Positions 38,871-48,124 of a stretch of DNA of 48,124 nucleotides are shown here, piece by piece. The position numbers were made by a program, and so were the translations under genes. The notes under the pieces were generated by a model that worked only from the letters and a program-made list of their open reading frames with translations, ran no database searches and was not told the origin of the DNA. How positions within the stretch are numbered: the first letter of the stretch is position 1; each line of letters starts with the position of its first letter. The DNA is taken from positions 1-48,124 of the forward strand of contig JAIDOW010000087.1 of NCBI GenBank assembly GCA_029063085.1. The letters are read 5' to 3'. The DNA comes from Lachnospiraceae bacterium (GTDB lineage Bacteria; Bacillota; Clostridia; Lachnospirales; Lachnospiraceae).

Positions 38871-40184
38871 TTAATCATTTAAAAATCCCGAATAATTGCG
38901 GACTAACATCTGTGATTCCAACTGTTTCATCGTTTCCAGAATAACACCTACGATAATGATCAAGGATGTTCCACCAAAGGATACATCTGCTTTAAACATA
39001 CCATTAAAGAAAATAGGAATCACTGCAACTATAAGCAAACCGATTACACCGATTAAAACAATATAGTTAAGAATCTTATTCAAATAGTCCTGAGTCGGTT
39101 TACCCGGTCTGATACCCGGAATAAATCCACCGCTCTTCTTCATATTATTCGCAACCTCCATCGGGTTAAAAGTAATGGAAGTGTAAAAATATGCAAATAT
39201 GATATTCAGTAAAATATATATTATAAGTCCAACAGATGCCCATGGATACTCCGGATTAAACCAATAATTCTGATTCATTCCCTGCAAAATCTTCTGCCAT
39301 GTCGTTCCCGGTGTCACATTAAACAAATTAATAACAATGGACGGAACAGACAAAAGGGACGAAGCAAAGATAATAGGAATAACACCTGCTGTATTTACCT
39401 TAAGCGGAATATAGCTTGCCTGTGAACCTGCCAGCTTCCTTCCCTGAACCTTTTTGGAATACTGTACGGGAATTCTTCTCTCTGCATCCTGTAAAATAAT
39501 AACAAAAATAGTAGTTCCAACAATAACTGCCACAACAATGCATACCGCTACAACCGCCTGGACAATATCTTTGCCCTTTACAAACATAATATAAAGGTTA
39601 GAGAAATCGTTTGGCATACGGGATACAATATTAATCAAAAGGATAATGGAAATACCGTTTCCTAAGCCTTTATCAGAAATTCTTTCACCTAACCACATGA
39701 TGATACAACTACCTGCGGTCAATGTTACGACAACAGTTAAAACAGTAAAGAAGTTACTTTCACCTAATGCTCCCTGTCTTGAAAATCCAATGGCAAGACC
39801 CGCACTTTCAATAATGGCAAGACCAACCGATACATATCTGGTAATCTTGTTCATTTTCTTTTTGCCGTCTTCGCCGTCACGATGCATTTCCTCTAAAGCA
39901 GGAATCGCAATCGTCAAAAGCTGCATAATAATAGAAGCTGTAATGTATGGTGTAACACTTAATGCAAATACCGACATGGATAAAAACGATCCACCTGTGA
40001 ACGAGTCAATAAAGCTATAAGAACTTCCTACAACACTTTGCAGATACTGCTGTACCTGGGCTACATCAATACCCGGAATCGGTAACTGACAGCCCAGACG
40101 TACAATAAGCACAATCCAAAATGTATAAAATATTCTCTTTCTTAACTGCTCGATTTTAAACGCATTTACTAAGGTTTTGAACAT
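38871..40184 (-). CDS. secY: protein translocase subunit SecY
   Basis: Channel subunit of the SecYEG translocon in the cytoplasmic membrane. The 437-residue protein has ten predicted membrane segments. Motifs are RLGCQLPIPGID (about 30-41), the plug region after SFIDSFTGGSFLSMSVFALS, WLGERISDKGLGNGIS and FNPMEVANNMKKSGGFIPGI. It follows rplO with one base between, as usual. Confidence 0.98.
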   Translation of the reverse strand: MFKTLVNAFKIEQLRKRIFYTFWIVLIVRLGCQLPIPGIDVAQVQQYLQSVVGSSYSFIDSFTGGSFLSMSVFALSVTPYITASIIMQLLTIAIPALEEMHRDGEDGKKKMNKITRYVSVGLAIIESAGLAIGFSRQGALGESNFFTVLTVVVTLTAGSCIIMWLGERISDKGLGNGISIILLINIVSRMPNDFSNLYIMFVKGKDIVQAVVAVCIVVAVIVGTTIFVIILQDAERRIPVQYSKKVQGRKLAGSQASYIPLKVNTAGVIPIIFASSLLSVPSIVINLFNVTPGTTWQKILQGMNQNYWFNPEYPWASVGLIIYILLNIIFAYFYTSITFNPMEVANNMKKSGGFIPGIRPGKPTQDYLNKILNYIVLIGVIGLLIVAVIPIFFNGMFKADVSFGGTSLIIIVGVILETMKQLESQMLVRNYSGFLND

Positions 40185-40185
40185 A

Positions 40186-40626
40186 CTACATCACCTCTGC
40201 TTTTCCACCAAGAGCCTCGATTTTTTCTACAGCAGAAGCACTGAACGCATTTGCCTTAACAGTAAGCTTCTTTGTTAATTCACCATTTCCTAAAATCTTA
40301 ACGCCATCTTTAGGATTGCTGACGATGCCTGCGCCAATCAATGTGTCCACAGAAACCTCTGAACCCTCATCAAATGCATTAAGAGCAGATACATTAATAG
40401 CAACGATTTCCTTTGAGTTCCGACACTTAAATCCTCTCTTTGGAAGTCTTCTATATAATGGCATCTGACCACCTTCAAAACCAGGTCTGGTAGCTCCTGA
40501 ACGAGCCTTTTGGCCTTTATGACCTTTACCCGCAGTCTTACCATTTCCTGAACCGTGACCACGACCTTTTCTGAAATTATCACTGTGCTTAGAACCATCT
40601 GCCGGCTTTAATGTAGATAAATTCAT
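40186..40626 (-). CDS. rplO: 50S ribosomal protein L15
   Basis: L15 is a late-assembly large-subunit protein of 146 residues. The Gly- and basic-rich N-terminus is typical ([46 protein letters not shown]). The C-terminal fold runs from about residue 70 to the end. It sits between rpmD and secY. Confidence 0.98.
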   Translation of the reverse strand: MNLSTLKPADGSKHSDNFRKGRGHGSGNGKTAGKGHKGQKARSGATRPGFEGGQMPLYRRLPKRGFKCRNSKEIVAINVSALNAFDEGSEVSVDTLIGAGIVSNPKDGVKILGNGELTKKLTVKANAFSASAVEKIEALGGKAEVM

Positions 40627-40655
40627 TTATGTGCACCTCCTTATCTGAAATATAA

Positions 40656-40838
40656 TTAAATCTCTTCTACCTTTACCAAATGTCTAACCTGATCTGTCAT
40701 TCCTTTTGTAGCTGCATTATTAGGAAGCTCAACTGTTTTATTAAGCTTTCTAAGTCCTAATGCTTCCAAAGTTCTTTTATGCTTTGGAATAGCTCCGATC
40801 GGTGACTTTACTAAAGTAACTTTTACTCTATCTGCCAT
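40656..40838 (-). CDS. rpmD: 50S ribosomal protein L30
   Basis: The 60-residue protein has the L30 pattern VKVTLVKSPIGAIPKHKRTL, EALGLRKLNKTVE and the end GMTDQVRHLVKVEE. Its place between rpsE and rplO is conserved. Confidence 0.97.
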   Translation of the reverse strand: MADRVKVTLVKSPIGAIPKHKRTLEALGLRKLNKTVELPNNAATKGMTDQVRHLVKVEEI

Positions 40839-40851
40839 TTTAAAATCCTCC

Positions 40852-41361
40852 TTAACCTAGAATCTCTTCAACAGATTTTCCGCGAAGTTTTGCAACCTCT
40901 TCAGGAGTCTTTAAGTTTGAAAGTCCATTAATTGTAGCTAATACTACGTTTTGCTTATTATTTGAACCTAAAGACTTAGTACGGATATTCTTGTATCCTG
41001 CCAACTCAAGTACGGAACGTGCCGGACCACCTGCGATAATACCGGTACCTTCTGGAGATGCCTTTAAAAGAACAGATGCACTTCCAAACTTACCTGTCCA
41101 GTCATGAGGAATGCTTCCGTTATCATTGATCGGAACCTTAACCAAACTCTTGATTGCATCTTCTTTGCCCTTACGAATTGCCTCTGGAATCTCAGTAGCC
41201 TTACCAAGACCAGCACCTACATGACCGTTTTTGTCACCTACAACTACAAGAGCAGCAAATCTCATGTTACGTCCACCTTTAACAACCTTGGTTACACGCT
41301 TGATGTTAACAACTTTTTCTTCTAATTCTAACTGACTAGCATCAATAATTGTATGCTTCAT
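40852..41361 (-). CDS. rpsE: 30S ribosomal protein S5
   Basis: S5 supports decoding accuracy and mRNA unwinding at the entry channel. The 169 residues show [53 protein letters not shown] and [19 protein letters not shown]. Standard place between rplR and rpmD. Confidence 0.98.
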   Translation of the reverse strand: MKHTIIDASQLELEEKVVNIKRVTKVVKGGRNMRFAALVVVGDKNGHVGAGLGKATEIPEAIRKGKEDAIKSLVKVPINDNGSIPHDWTGKFGSASVLLKASPEGTGIIAGGPARSVLELAGYKNIRTKSLGSNNKQNVVLATINGLSNLKTPEEVAKLRGKSVEEILG

Positions 41362-41380
41362 AAATTGTTTTCCTCCTTAA

Positions 41381-41749
41381 TTAGAATTCGAGACCAGCTT
41401 CTCTTGCTGCATCTGCTAATGCTTTAATCTTACCCTGATATATAAATCCGCCTCTATCAAAGACAACCGTTGTAATTCCTTTATCTAATGCACGCTTTGC
41501 AATTACCTTACCCAGGTAAGCAGCTGCATCTTTATTATTTGTCTTCTCTAACTCTGCCTTAACTTCTTTCTGAACTGTTGAAGCAGACACTAAAGTATTG
41601 CCAACTGTATCATCAATAATTTGAGCGTACATATGATTATTACTTCTGAATACAGCTAAACGTGGTCTCTCAGCAGTGCCACTAAAGCGATTACGGATTC
41701 TTAAATGCTTTTTTGCACGAACCTTACTTCTTGCTTCTTTATTAATCAT
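41381..41749 (-). CDS. rplR: 50S ribosomal protein L18
   Basis: L18 binds 5S rRNA. The 122 residues show [37 protein letters not shown] and [20 protein letters not shown]. It lies between rplF and rpsE. Confidence 0.98.
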   Translation of the reverse strand: MINKEARSKVRAKKHLRIRNRFSGTAERPRLAVFRSNNHMYAQIIDDTVGNTLVSASTVQKEVKAELEKTNNKDAAAYLGKVIAKRALDKGITTVVFDRGGFIYQGKIKALADAAREAGLEF

Positions 41750-41766
41750 CTATCTCACTCCTTTAA

Positions 41767-42306
41767 TTATTTCTTACCAGTCTTACCAACTTTACGTCTT
41801 ATCACTTCATCAGCATACTTAATACCTTTACCCTTATATGGCTCCGGTTTTCTCGTCTCTCTGATTTCAGCAGCATATTGGCCAACTTTTTCTTTATCAA
41901 TACCTGAAACGGTGATCGTATTACCATCTACCTTAGACTCTAAGCCTTCCGGATCTTCCATCTCTACCGGATGAGAGTATCCTAAGTTAAGAACCAGCTT
42001 CTTACCCTGCTTAGCCGCTCTGTAACCAACACCATTTACCTCTAATACTTTTGTATAACCTTCGGTTACACCAATTACCATGTTATTAATCAATGTTCTT
42101 GTAAGACCATGCAATGACTTCATTTTCTTCAAATCATTTGGTCTTGTTACAACCACCTGATCACCCTCAAGCTTAATGTCCATTTCCTCAGGTAAAACTC
42201 TGGTAAGTGTACCCTTTGGTCCTTTTACAGTCACTTGATTATTTTCTGCAATATCAACAGTTACACCTGCTGGTACAGCGATAGGCATTCTTCCGATACG
42301 TGACAT
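41767..42306 (-). CDS. rplF: 50S ribosomal protein L6
   Basis: L6 binds 23S rRNA near the factor-binding site. The 179 residues start [19 protein letters not shown] and include [30 protein letters not shown] and the end [19 protein letters not shown]. It is separated from rpsH by a 473-base repeat-bearing spacer rather than the usual few dozen bases. Confidence 0.98.
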   Translation of the reverse strand: MSRIGRMPIAVPAGVTVDIAENNQVTVKGPKGTLTRVLPEEMDIKLEGDQVVVTRPNDLKKMKSLHGLTRTLINNMVIGVTEGYTKVLEVNGVGYRAAKQGKKLVLNLGYSHPVEMEDPEGLESKVDGNTITVSGIDKEKVGQYAAEIRETRKPEPYKGKGIKYADEVIRRKVGKTGKK

Positions 42307-42430
42307 GCCGTTACCTCCTTAATTCACTCAAACCGACAATACGATTTGTTATTCATTTATTAATCTTAGTTGATACTATATATCTTATTTATTGCTGTAT
42401 TACTGATTTGTTAATGTCTCATCGACTATT

Positions 42431-42513
42431 AAATATCAATACAAACTCTCTACCTCGTCGATTACTAAACTTGCCTTCGGCTCGTTAAGGGCATCGACAG
42501 GGCTACGACTAAA
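42431..42513. repeat. direct repeat C, copy 1 (rplF-rpsH spacer)
   Basis: About 83 bases, nearly identical to 42654-42735. Shared blocks include CGTCGATTACTAAACT, CCTTCGGCTCGT and AAGGGCATCGACAGGGCTAC. Confidence 0.88.
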
Positions 42514-42552
42514 TCGTTTACCACTACTTTCCTGACTGGCTAACAACATCCA

Positions 42553-42649
42553 CTCTACTAAACTCGAATTTCGCTCCGCTCATTCTCGCTAAGTATCGGG
42601 ATGGGCTTTCGCACTAACCTCTAACTGCCCTTTGGCTTGTTTTCACTAA
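42553..42649. repeat. repeat D, diverged copy in the rplF-rpsH spacer
   Basis: About 97 bases clearly related to 47972-48069 upstream of rplB. A 26-base core is identical (42592-42617 and 48011-48036), and CTTTGGCTTGTTTTC is also shared. Confidence 0.88.
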
Positions 42650-42653
42650 TACT

Positions 42654-42735
42654 AAATATCGATACAAGCTCTCTACTCGTCGATTACTAAACTCACCTTC
42701 GGCTCGTCAAGGGCATCGACAGGGCTACGACTAAA
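42654..42735. repeat. direct repeat C, copy 2 (rplF-rpsH spacer)
   Basis: Second copy of the 82-83-base repeat, about 222 bases from copy 1 and in the same direction. Only a handful of substitutions and one indel separate the two. Confidence 0.88.
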
Positions 42736-42779
42736 CTCAGGCTACGCTTAATCAGCTTGCCTTCGTTAAGTTCTCTGCC

Positions 42780-43181
42780 TCACCATACAAAAGCCAGCAC
42801 CTCGCCGCCAACCTGCTGGGCACGTGCCTGCTTATCTGTCAGCACACCTTTGTTTGTAGAAATGATAGCAACACCTAAACCACCTAACACCTTAGGAAGT
42901 TCATCCTTGCCAGCATAAACACGAAGACCCGGTTTGGAAATTCTCTTAATACCAGTAATAATCTTCTCATTTTTATCCTTACCATACTTTAAGGTAATAC
43001 GGATAGTCTTAAATTTACCTTCTTCAATTATATCAACAGCTTTAACATAACCCTCTTCTAAAAGAATGTTAGCAATTGCTTCCTTCATCTTTGAAGCAGG
43101 AACGTCAACTGTATCATGTTTAGCAGTATTCGCATTGCGAATTCTAGTAAGCATATCTGCGATTGGATCTGTCATTGTCAT
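42780..43181 (-). CDS. rpsH: 30S ribosomal protein S8
   Basis: S8 is a primary 16S rRNA-binding protein and, in some bacteria, regulates its own operon. The 133 residues start [20 protein letters not shown] and end [20 protein letters not shown] with LAFVW. Standard place after the S14 gene. Confidence 0.98.
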   Translation of the reverse strand: MTMTDPIADMLTRIRNANTAKHDTVDVPASKMKEAIANILLEEGYVKAVDIIEEGKFKTIRITLKYGKDKNEKIITGIKRISKPGLRVYAGKDELPKVLGGLGVAIISTNKGVLTDKQARAQQVGGEVLAFVW

Positions 43182-43199
43182 TTACCTCCTTCAAAAATT

Positions 43200-43385
43200 C
43201 TACCAGCTTGCTTTCTTAACGCCTGGTATTTCACCCTTGTATGCTAACTCACGGAAGCAGATTCTACAGATTCCGTATTTTTTTAACACTGAATGTGGAC
43301 GTCCACAAACTTTACAACGAGTATATTCTCTTGTAGAGAATTTCTGTTTACGTTGTTGTTTAACAACCATTGCCTTCTTAGCCAT
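43200..43385 (-). CDS. rpsZ: 30S ribosomal protein S14, zinc-binding type
   Basis: The 61-residue zinc form has two CxxC pairs ([10 protein letters not shown], about 24-27, and [10 protein letters not shown], about 40-43). The end PGVKKASW is typical. This short form is usual in Firmicutes. It lies between rplE and rpsH. Confidence 0.98.
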   Translation of the reverse strand: MAKKAMVVKQQRKQKFSTREYTRCKVCGRPHSVLKKYGICRICFRELAYKGEIPGVKKASW

Positions 43386-43399
43386 GAATCTTCCTCCTA

Positions 43400-43939
43400 T
43401 TATTTCTTAAATGGCATACCAAATAAAGTTAACAACTCACGAGCTTCCTCATCAGTCTTGGCAGTCGTAACAAAAATAACATCCATACCTCTAACTTTAT
43501 CTACCTTATCATACTCAATTTCAGGGAAAATCAACTGTTCTTTAATTCCTAAAGCATAATTTCCTCTTCCATCAAATGCATTTGGACTGATACCTCTAAA
43601 GTCACGAACACGTGGTAATGCAAGATTGATCAAACGATCTGCAAACTCGTACATTCTCTCTCCTCTTAAGGTTACCTTACATCCAATTGGCATACCTTCT
43701 CTTAACTTGAAGTTCGCAATTGATTTTCTAGCACGGGTAACTACTGCTTTCTGACCAGTGATAATCTCTAAATCCTGAACTGCTGTATCTAAAAGTTTAT
43801 GATTTTCCTTCGCCTCACCAACACCCATGTTGATAACGATTTTCTCAAGCTTAGGAACCTGCATAACATTTTTGTAACCAAATTTCTTAGTCATAGCGTC
43901 TTTAATCTCGCTATTGTACTGTTCTTTTAATCTACTCAA
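43400..43939 (-). CDS. rplE: 50S ribosomal protein L5
   Basis: L5 binds 5S rRNA and contacts S13. The 179 residues show [53 protein letters not shown] and [20 protein letters not shown]. Placed between rplX and rpsZ as expected. Confidence 0.98.
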   Translation of the reverse strand: MSRLKEQYNSEIKDAMTKKFGYKNVMQVPKLEKIVINMGVGEAKENHKLLDTAVQDLEIITGQKAVVTRARKSIANFKLREGMPIGCKVTLRGERMYEFADRLINLALPRVRDFRGISPNAFDGRGNYALGIKEQLIFPEIEYDKVDKVRGMDVIFVTTAKTDEEARELLTLFGMPFKK

Positions 43940-43962
43940 CTTCCGTGGCCTCCTCTCTTAAA

Positions 43963-44280
43963 TTAGTCAATCTTTTCTAACTTACCGTTCACTTTAGCCA
44001 CACGGACTTTATCTTTCTTTTCGCCCTGGAATCCAATTCTTACCGGTTTTCCTTTGTGAACATACATAACGTTAGAAATATCAATAGGTGCTTCTTTTTC
44101 AATAATACCACCCTGCTGGTTTGTCATACTTGGTTTAGAGTGTTTAGAAACCATGTTGACTCCCTCAACTAATACTTTATTTTTCTTGGTATCAACTGAT
44201 AATACTTTTCCGGATTTACCTTTATCCTTACCAGTAATAACCTGAACTAAGTCATCTTTTTTAATCTTACTAGTTGCCAT
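43963..44280 (-). CDS. rplX: 50S ribosomal protein L24
   Basis: L24 initiates large-subunit assembly. The 105 residues begin with a KOW motif ([24 protein letters not shown]) and continue [16 protein letters not shown]. Between rplN and rplE. Confidence 0.98.
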   Translation of the reverse strand: MATSKIKKDDLVQVITGKDKGKSGKVLSVDTKKNKVLVEGVNMVSKHSKPSMTNQQGGIIEKEAPIDISNVMYVHKGKPVRIGFQGEKKDKVRVAKVNGKLEKID

Positions 44281-44292
44281 CCTGACACCTCC

Positions 44293-44661
44293 TTATAAAA
44301 CTTCTGGTGCTAATGAAACGATCTTCATGAATTTCTTATCTCTAAGTTCTCTTGCTACAGGTCCAAAAATACGAGTACCTCTTGGATTCATATCATCCTT
44401 GATGATAACAGCAGCGTTTTCATCAAATCTGATATAAGAACCGTCTTTGCGACGTGCCCCTTTCTTTGTACGAACGACTACGGCTTTTACAACGTCACCT
44501 TTTTTTACAACACCGCCTGGTGTTGCATCTTTAACAGAGGCAACGATGATATCACCGATATTAGCATATCTTCTAGTTGAACCGCCTAATACTCTGATGC
44601 AAAGCAGCTCTTTTGCTCCGGTATTATCAGCAACTTTAAGTCTTGTTTCCTGTTGAACCAT
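44293..44661 (-). CDS. rplN: 50S ribosomal protein L14
   Basis: L14 lies at the subunit interface and contacts L19. The 122 residues show [40 protein letters not shown] and [20 protein letters not shown]. Standard position. Confidence 0.98.
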   Translation of the reverse strand: MVQQETRLKVADNTGAKELLCIRVLGGSTRRYANIGDIIVASVKDATPGGVVKKGDVVKAVVVRTKKGARRKDGSYIRFDENAAVIIKDDMNPRGTRIFGPVARELRDKKFMKIVSLAPEVL

Positions 44662-44678
44662 TGTCCTTGCCTCCTTGA

Positions 44679-44933
44679 TTATTTAGCTTTCTCTATGATT
44701 TCTACAAGTCTCCATCTCTTATCCTTAGATAAAGGTCTTGTCTCCATAACTTTTACTCTATCGCCGATGTGACATTCATTGTTCTCATCATGTGCCTTTA
44801 ACTTATAAGTTCTCTTTACAATCTTACCATAAAGAGGATGCTTAACATTATCTATGATTGAAACAACAATTGTTTTATCCATCTTATCACTTGTTACAAT
44901 TCCTACACGTGTTTTTCTTAGATTTCTTTCCAC
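44679..44933 (-). CDS. rpsQ: 30S ribosomal protein S17
   Basis: S17 is a primary 16S-binding OB-fold protein. GTG at 44933 is the likely start (84 residues): AAGGAGG sits seven bases upstream, and the frame then reads [20 protein letters not shown]. The earlier in-frame ATG would place the Shine-Dalgarno inside the coding sequence. Further motifs are [20 protein letters not shown] and [20 protein letters not shown]. Confidence 0.96.
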   Translation of the reverse strand: MERNLRKTRVGIVTSDKMDKTIVVSIIDNVKHPLYGKIVKRTYKLKAHDENNECHIGDRVKVMETRPLSKDKRWRLVEIIEKAK

Positions 44934-44956
44934 AATAATTCCTCCTTCCAAGATAA

Positions 44957-45160
44957 TTAAGCATTAGCCTTCTCTGTCATAACCGACTGAATTCTGGCAA
45001 TATTTCTTCTTACCTCTTTAATTCTGCTTGTATTCTCCAACTGGTTAGTTGCATTCTGGAATCTTAAATTAAATAATTCCTTCTTAGCAGCTACTAACTC
45101 TGCATTTAATTCTTCTACATTCTTAGACCTTAAATCTTCACGATATTCCTTAGTTTTCAC
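44957..45160 (-). CDS. rpmC: 50S ribosomal protein L29
   Basis: L29 is a helical hairpin near the exit tunnel. GTG at 45160 follows AAGGAGG at eight bases (67 residues, starting [18 protein letters not shown]). The alternative GTG at 45169 overlaps the Shine-Dalgarno. Core: [20 protein letters not shown] with [14 protein letters not shown]. The start overlaps the end of rplP by 11 bases. Confidence 0.95.
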   Translation of the reverse strand: MKTKEYREDLRSKNVEELNAELVAAKKELFNLRFQNATNQLENTSRIKEVRRNIARIQSVMTEKANA

Positions 45161-45587
45161 TGCCTGCACCTCCTTCTAAATCTTCACGGGATACAATCTT
45201 ACACTTAACCGGCAACTTATGTGTTGCAAGTCTTAAAGCTTCTTTCGCAGTTTCTTCAGGTACACCTGCAATTTCAAACATTACACGTCCAGGCTTTACT
45301 ACTGCTACCCAGCCTTCTACATTACCTTTACCTTTACCCATACGAACTCCGATAGGCTTAGATGTATATGGTTTGTCAGGGAAAATCTTAATCCATACTT
45401 TACCGGTACGCTTTACGTAACGAGTCATAGCGACACGGGCTGCCTCAATCTGATTGGATTTAATCCATGCCGGCTCCATTGCAACAATACCATATTCACC
45501 ATTACTGATCTTATTGCCTCTTGTCGCCTTACCAGCCATGGAACCCCTGAACTGTTTTCTATGTTTTGTTCTTTTAGGCATTAACAT
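45150..45587 (-). CDS. rplP: 50S ribosomal protein L16
   Basis: L16 organises the A site of the large subunit. The 145 residues begin [20 protein letters not shown], matching the usual start, and include [20 protein letters not shown] and [20 protein letters not shown]. Its ATG overlaps the rpsC stop (TAATG), indicating coupling. Confidence 0.98.
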   Translation of the reverse strand: MLMPKRTKHRKQFRGSMAGKATRGNKISNGEYGIVAMEPAWIKSNQIEAARVAMTRYVKRTGKVWIKIFPDKPYTSKPIGVRMGKGKGNVEGWVAVVKPGRVMFEIAGVPEETAKEALRLATHKLPVKCKIVSREDLEGGAGSEN

Positions 45588-46252
45588 TATTTATCGCTCC
45601 CTTCCTGATTGTTCTTAGTTGGAAGTACTTCACCATGATAAATCCAAGTCTTAACACCAACCTTACCATAAGTTGTGTCAGCCTCAGCAAAACCATAGTC
45701 GATATCTGCACGAAGTGTCTGAAGAGGAATTGTACCTTCACTGTAAAACTCTGTACGAGCCATATCAGCACCACCTAAACGTCCGGAAACAGAAGTCTTA
45801 ATTCCTAACGCTCCAGTCTTCATTGTTCTGCCCATGCAGGATTTCATCGCACGTCTAAATGAAATACGATTCTCTAACTGTGCAGCAATATTCTCAGCCA
45901 CTAACTGGGCATCAGCATCCGGTTTCTTAACTTCCTTAACGTCTACCATCAATTTTTTATTTGTCATCTTGGCAACTTCTTTCTTGAGCGCCTCTATCTC
46001 TGCTCCGCCTTTACCGATTACAACTCCAGGCTTCGCTGTATAAATGATAACTTTCAATCTATCAGATGCTCTTTCCATTTCAATCTTAGAAACCTGAGCA
46101 CTGTAAAGTCTCTTTTTAAGAAAAGTACGAATCTTGTTATCTTCTACTAAGTTATTTGCAAATTCGCCATCCTTTGTATCAGCATACCATCTGGAATCCC
46201 AATCCTTGATGATACCGACTCTCAAACCATGAGGATTTACTTTCTGTCCCAT
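45587..46252 (-). CDS. rpsC: 30S ribosomal protein S3
   Basis: S3 forms part of the mRNA entry channel and its helicase activity. The 221 residues start [23 protein letters not shown] domain follows ([20 protein letters not shown], about 65-84) and then the C-terminal [20 protein letters not shown] block. Between rplV and rplP. Confidence 0.98.
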   Translation of the reverse strand: MGQKVNPHGLRVGIIKDWDSRWYADTKDGEFANNLVEDNKIRTFLKKRLYSAQVSKIEMERASDRLKVIIYTAKPGVVIGKGGAEIEALKKEVAKMTNKKLMVDVKEVKKPDADAQLVAENIAAQLENRISFRRAMKSCMGRTMKTGALGIKTSVSGRLGGADMARTEFYSEGTIPLQTLRADIDYGFAEADTTYGKVGVKTWIYHGEVLPTKNNQEGSDK

Positions 46253-46263
46253 TATTTGCCTCC

Positions 46264-46650
46264 TTATCTTTCATCAAGCACGATTGTAATATGGCTTGTT
46301 CTCTTCTCAATTCTATAAGCCCTGCCCTGTGCTCTTGGTTGAATTCTCTTCATTGTTGGTCCCTTATTTGCGTAACACTCCGCAACATAAAGGTCTTCCA
46401 TTTTCATTCCATTGTTATTTTCAGCATTTGCAATCGCTGATTTTAATAACTTCTCTATTACACTTGAAGCATATCTTGGATTGTAAGCTAAGATAGCAAG
46501 TGCAGTCTGTACATCCTTACCTCTGATGGCATCTAAAACGAAACATGCTTTTGTCACAGACACTCTGGCATAAGAAACCTTTGCTGATGGTCTTGTATCC
46601 TTATTCGCATTTCTTTCTCTTTTTATCTGGGATCTATGTCCTTTTGCCAT
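46264..46650 (-). CDS. rplV: 50S ribosomal protein L22
   Basis: L22 lines the exit tunnel and is a macrolide-related site. The 128 residues show [20 protein letters not shown] and [20 protein letters not shown], with [16 protein letters not shown]. Between rpsS and rpsC. Confidence 0.98.
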   Translation of the reverse strand: MAKGHRSQIKRERNANKDTRPSAKVSYARVSVTKACFVLDAIRGKDVQTALAILAYNPRYASSVIEKLLKSAIANAENNNGMKMEDLYVAECYANKGPTMKRIQPRAQGRAYRIEKRTSHITIVLDER

Positions 46651-46674
46651 GGATGAACCCTCCTTTCAAATCTT

Positions 46675-46956
46675 TTATCTAACTTTTGACTTCTTTTCGT
46701 CCTTGCCATGTCCCCTATAGGTTCTGGTAGCAACAAACTCTCCAAGCTTGTGACCAACCATATCCTCAGTAACATATACAGGTACATGTCTTCTTCCGTC
46801 ATAAACTGCAATTGTATGTCCTACGAAGCTTGGAAAGATAGTGGAACGACGAGACCAGGTCTTGATAACCTGCTTATCATTACTAGCATTCAAAGCATCG
46901 ACTTTCTTAAGCAAATGTTCATCTGCAAATGGTCCTTTTTTAAGTGAACGAGCCAT
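46675..46956 (-). CDS. rpsS: 30S ribosomal protein S19
   Basis: S19 is a head protein close to S13. The 93 residues show [40 protein letters not shown] and [20 protein letters not shown]. Between rplB and rplV. Confidence 0.98.
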   Translation of the reverse strand: MARSLKKGPFADEHLLKKVDALNASNDKQVIKTWSRRSTIFPSFVGHTIAVYDGRRHVPVYVTEDMVGHKLGEFVATRTYRGHGKDEKKSKVR

Positions 46957-46974
46957 AGGTCAAACCTCCTTATA

Positions 46975-47817
46975 TTATTTAACGTTCTTACCATCTCTGG
47001 TTCTAACGATCATCTTATTTGATTTCTTGTTCTTCTTACGTGTCTTAAGTCCAAGTGCCGGCTTGCCCCATGGAGTACATGGACCCGGACGACCGATACT
47101 TGTTCTACCTTCACCACCACCGTGTGGATGGTCGTTAGGATTCATAACCGAACCACGAACAGTAGGTCTGATACCCATATGGCGCTTACGTCCCGCTTTA
47201 CCGATATTAACAAGACCATGTTCAATGTTACCAACCTGACCAATTGTTGCGCGGGCAATGATCGGAACCATTCTCATTTCGCCTGACGGTAAACGAAGGG
47301 TTGCATACTTGCCTTCCTTAGCCATAAGCTGTGCTGAATTACCAGCAGAACGAACCAGCTGTCCACCCTTGCCTGGATATAATTCAATATTGTGTATTTC
47401 TGCACCAACCGGAATTGCTTCTAACGGAAGGCAGTTACCAATCTTGATTTCTGCATTGGCACCGTTCATAAGCTTATCGCCAACATTTAATCCCAGAGGA
47501 GCTAAAATATAAGCCTTCTCTCCATCAGCATAACTGATCAATGCGATATTGGCTGTTCTGTTTGGATCATATTCAATAGAAACAACAGTTGCCGGAATAT
47601 CATCTTTTCTTCTTTTAAAATCAATAATTCTATATTTTCTTCTTGAACCACCGCCATGGTGTCTTACCGTAATTTTTCCCTGATTATTACGACCAGCCGT
47701 CTTCTTTAAAGAAGTAGTAAGGGATTTCTCAGGAGTTGTCTTTGTAATCACATCAAAATCCAAACCAGTCATATTTCTTCTGGAAGGTGTATATGGGTTA
47801 TATGTTTTAATTCCCAT
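46975..47817 (-). CDS. rplB: 50S ribosomal protein L2
   Basis: L2 is required for subunit association and peptidyl transfer. The ATG at 47817 follows AAAGGAG and gives [20 protein letters not shown] with 280 residues; the longer frame adds eight residues that contain the ribosome binding site. Key parts are [17 protein letters not shown], the SH3-like core and [20 protein letters not shown] with the conserved His. It is the most upstream gene of the superoperon in the window. Confidence 0.98.
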   Translation of the reverse strand: MGIKTYNPYTPSRRNMTGLDFDVITKTTPEKSLTTSLKKTAGRNNQGKITVRHHGGGSRRKYRIIDFKRRKDDIPATVVSIEYDPNRTANIALISYADGEKAYILAPLGLNVGDKLMNGANAEIKIGNCLPLEAIPVGAEIHNIELYPGKGGQLVRSAGNSAQLMAKEGKYATLRLPSGEMRMVPIIARATIGQVGNIEHGLVNIGKAGRKRHMGIRPTVRGSVMNPNDHPHGGGEGRTSIGRPGPCTPWGKPALGLKTRKKNKKSNKMIVRTRDGKNVK

Positions 47818-47886
47818 TTTCTTTCTCCTTTCAAATTGCATTTGTTATCACGCTTGCTTGCGTATGAATATTCATATTTCCCTATT

Positions 47887-48124
47887 GGGATGGGCTTTCG
47901 CACTAAACTCAAACTGTGCCTTTGGCTTGTTTTCGTTAAGCTCTATGCTTTCGCTCAATTTAACGCATCCGCTCTACTAAATTCGAACTTCTCTTCCCTC
48001 GTTCTCATTAAGTATCGGGATGGGCTTTCGCACTAAACTCAAACTGCGCCTTTGGCTTGTTTTCGTTAAGCTCTATGCTTTCGCTCAATTTAACGCATCC
48101 GCTCTACTAAATTCGAACTTCTCT
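47887..48124. repeat. 130-bp tandem repeat upstream of rplB (repeat D), cut by window end
   Basis: The block GGGATGGGCTTTCGCACTAA starts at 47887 and again at 48017, a period of 130. About 1.8 copies are present, and the array runs off the window. Copies differ at only a few positions (for example CTGTGCC and CTGCGCC). It fills the spacer where rplW would be expected further upstream. A related single copy lies at 42553-42649. Confidence 0.92.

Larger units (their letters stand above)
42307..42779. other. rplF-rpsH spacer carrying interspersed repeats
   Basis: A 473-base spacer between genes that are usually close. It contains a direct repeat pair (42431-42513 and 42654-42735) and, between them, a copy of the repeat found upstream of rplB (42553-42649). 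No gene, promoter or terminator is convincingly supported. The first about 120 bases next to rplF are plain AT-rich sequence. Confidence 0.7.

Overview
The window looks like chromosomal DNA of a low-GC anaerobic member of the Clostridia, most likely Lachnospiraceae. The reasons are the Firmicutes S10-spc-alpha gene order running into an ecf-truA-rplM-rpsI block, a lysine riboswitch on dapA, GPH and GH36 sugar genes, a zinc-type S14, and strong AAGGAGG ribosome binding sites. The family-level placement is inference. Almost every gene is on the minus strand; the one clear plus-strand gene is lacZ.

Layout. (1) 1-1402: dapA with a complete upstream control region (sigma-A promoter, lysine riboswitch, terminator) and a possible structured RNA at the window edge. 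(2) 1497-5822: a four-gene surface cluster of MBOAT acyltransferase, DHHW/AlgJ-like protein, stalked lipoprotein, and a secreted transglutaminase-like protein with cell-wall-binding repeats. (3) 6161-13112: a CobO-like P-loop protein, an OB-fold ssDNA-binding-like protein, a TrmH/SpoU methyltransferase, dnaE, a DUF5662 protein and a GNAT. (4) 13187-23417: galactoside utilisation. An AraC regulator is divergent from lacZ, and a second unit holds a GPH symporter, a GH36 alpha-galactosidase and a YczE-like membrane protein, preceded by GNAT and AraC genes. (5) 23532-32920: rplM-rpsI, truA and ecfT-ecfA, interrupted by an XRE regulator, a DUF1275 protein, an sce7726-like nuclease-fold protein with a coupled small ORF, a DUF1349 protein and an aminotransferase. 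(6) 33094-48124: the ribosomal superoperon from rplB to rplQ, including secY, adk, map, infA, rpmJ and rpoA.

The genes fall into coherent functions: lysine/cell-wall precursor synthesis, modification of a surface polymer, replication, import and hydrolysis of alpha- and beta-galactosides, vitamin uptake through an ECF transporter, and the translation, secretion and transcription core.

The least ordinary signals are these: (a) at least four repeat or palindrome elements lying in spacers of the ribosomal superoperon (34688-34809, 38451-38801, 42431-42735, 47887-48124), one sequence family being shared between two spacers 5 kb apart; (b) both ECF transporter ATPases fused in one 607-residue protein; (c) the four-gene surface acylation cluster; (d) a perfect 12-bp-arm palindrome directly after the -10 box of a GNAT-AraC transcript. 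I did not find a clearly new defence system, CRISPR array, IS element, tRNA or rRNA.
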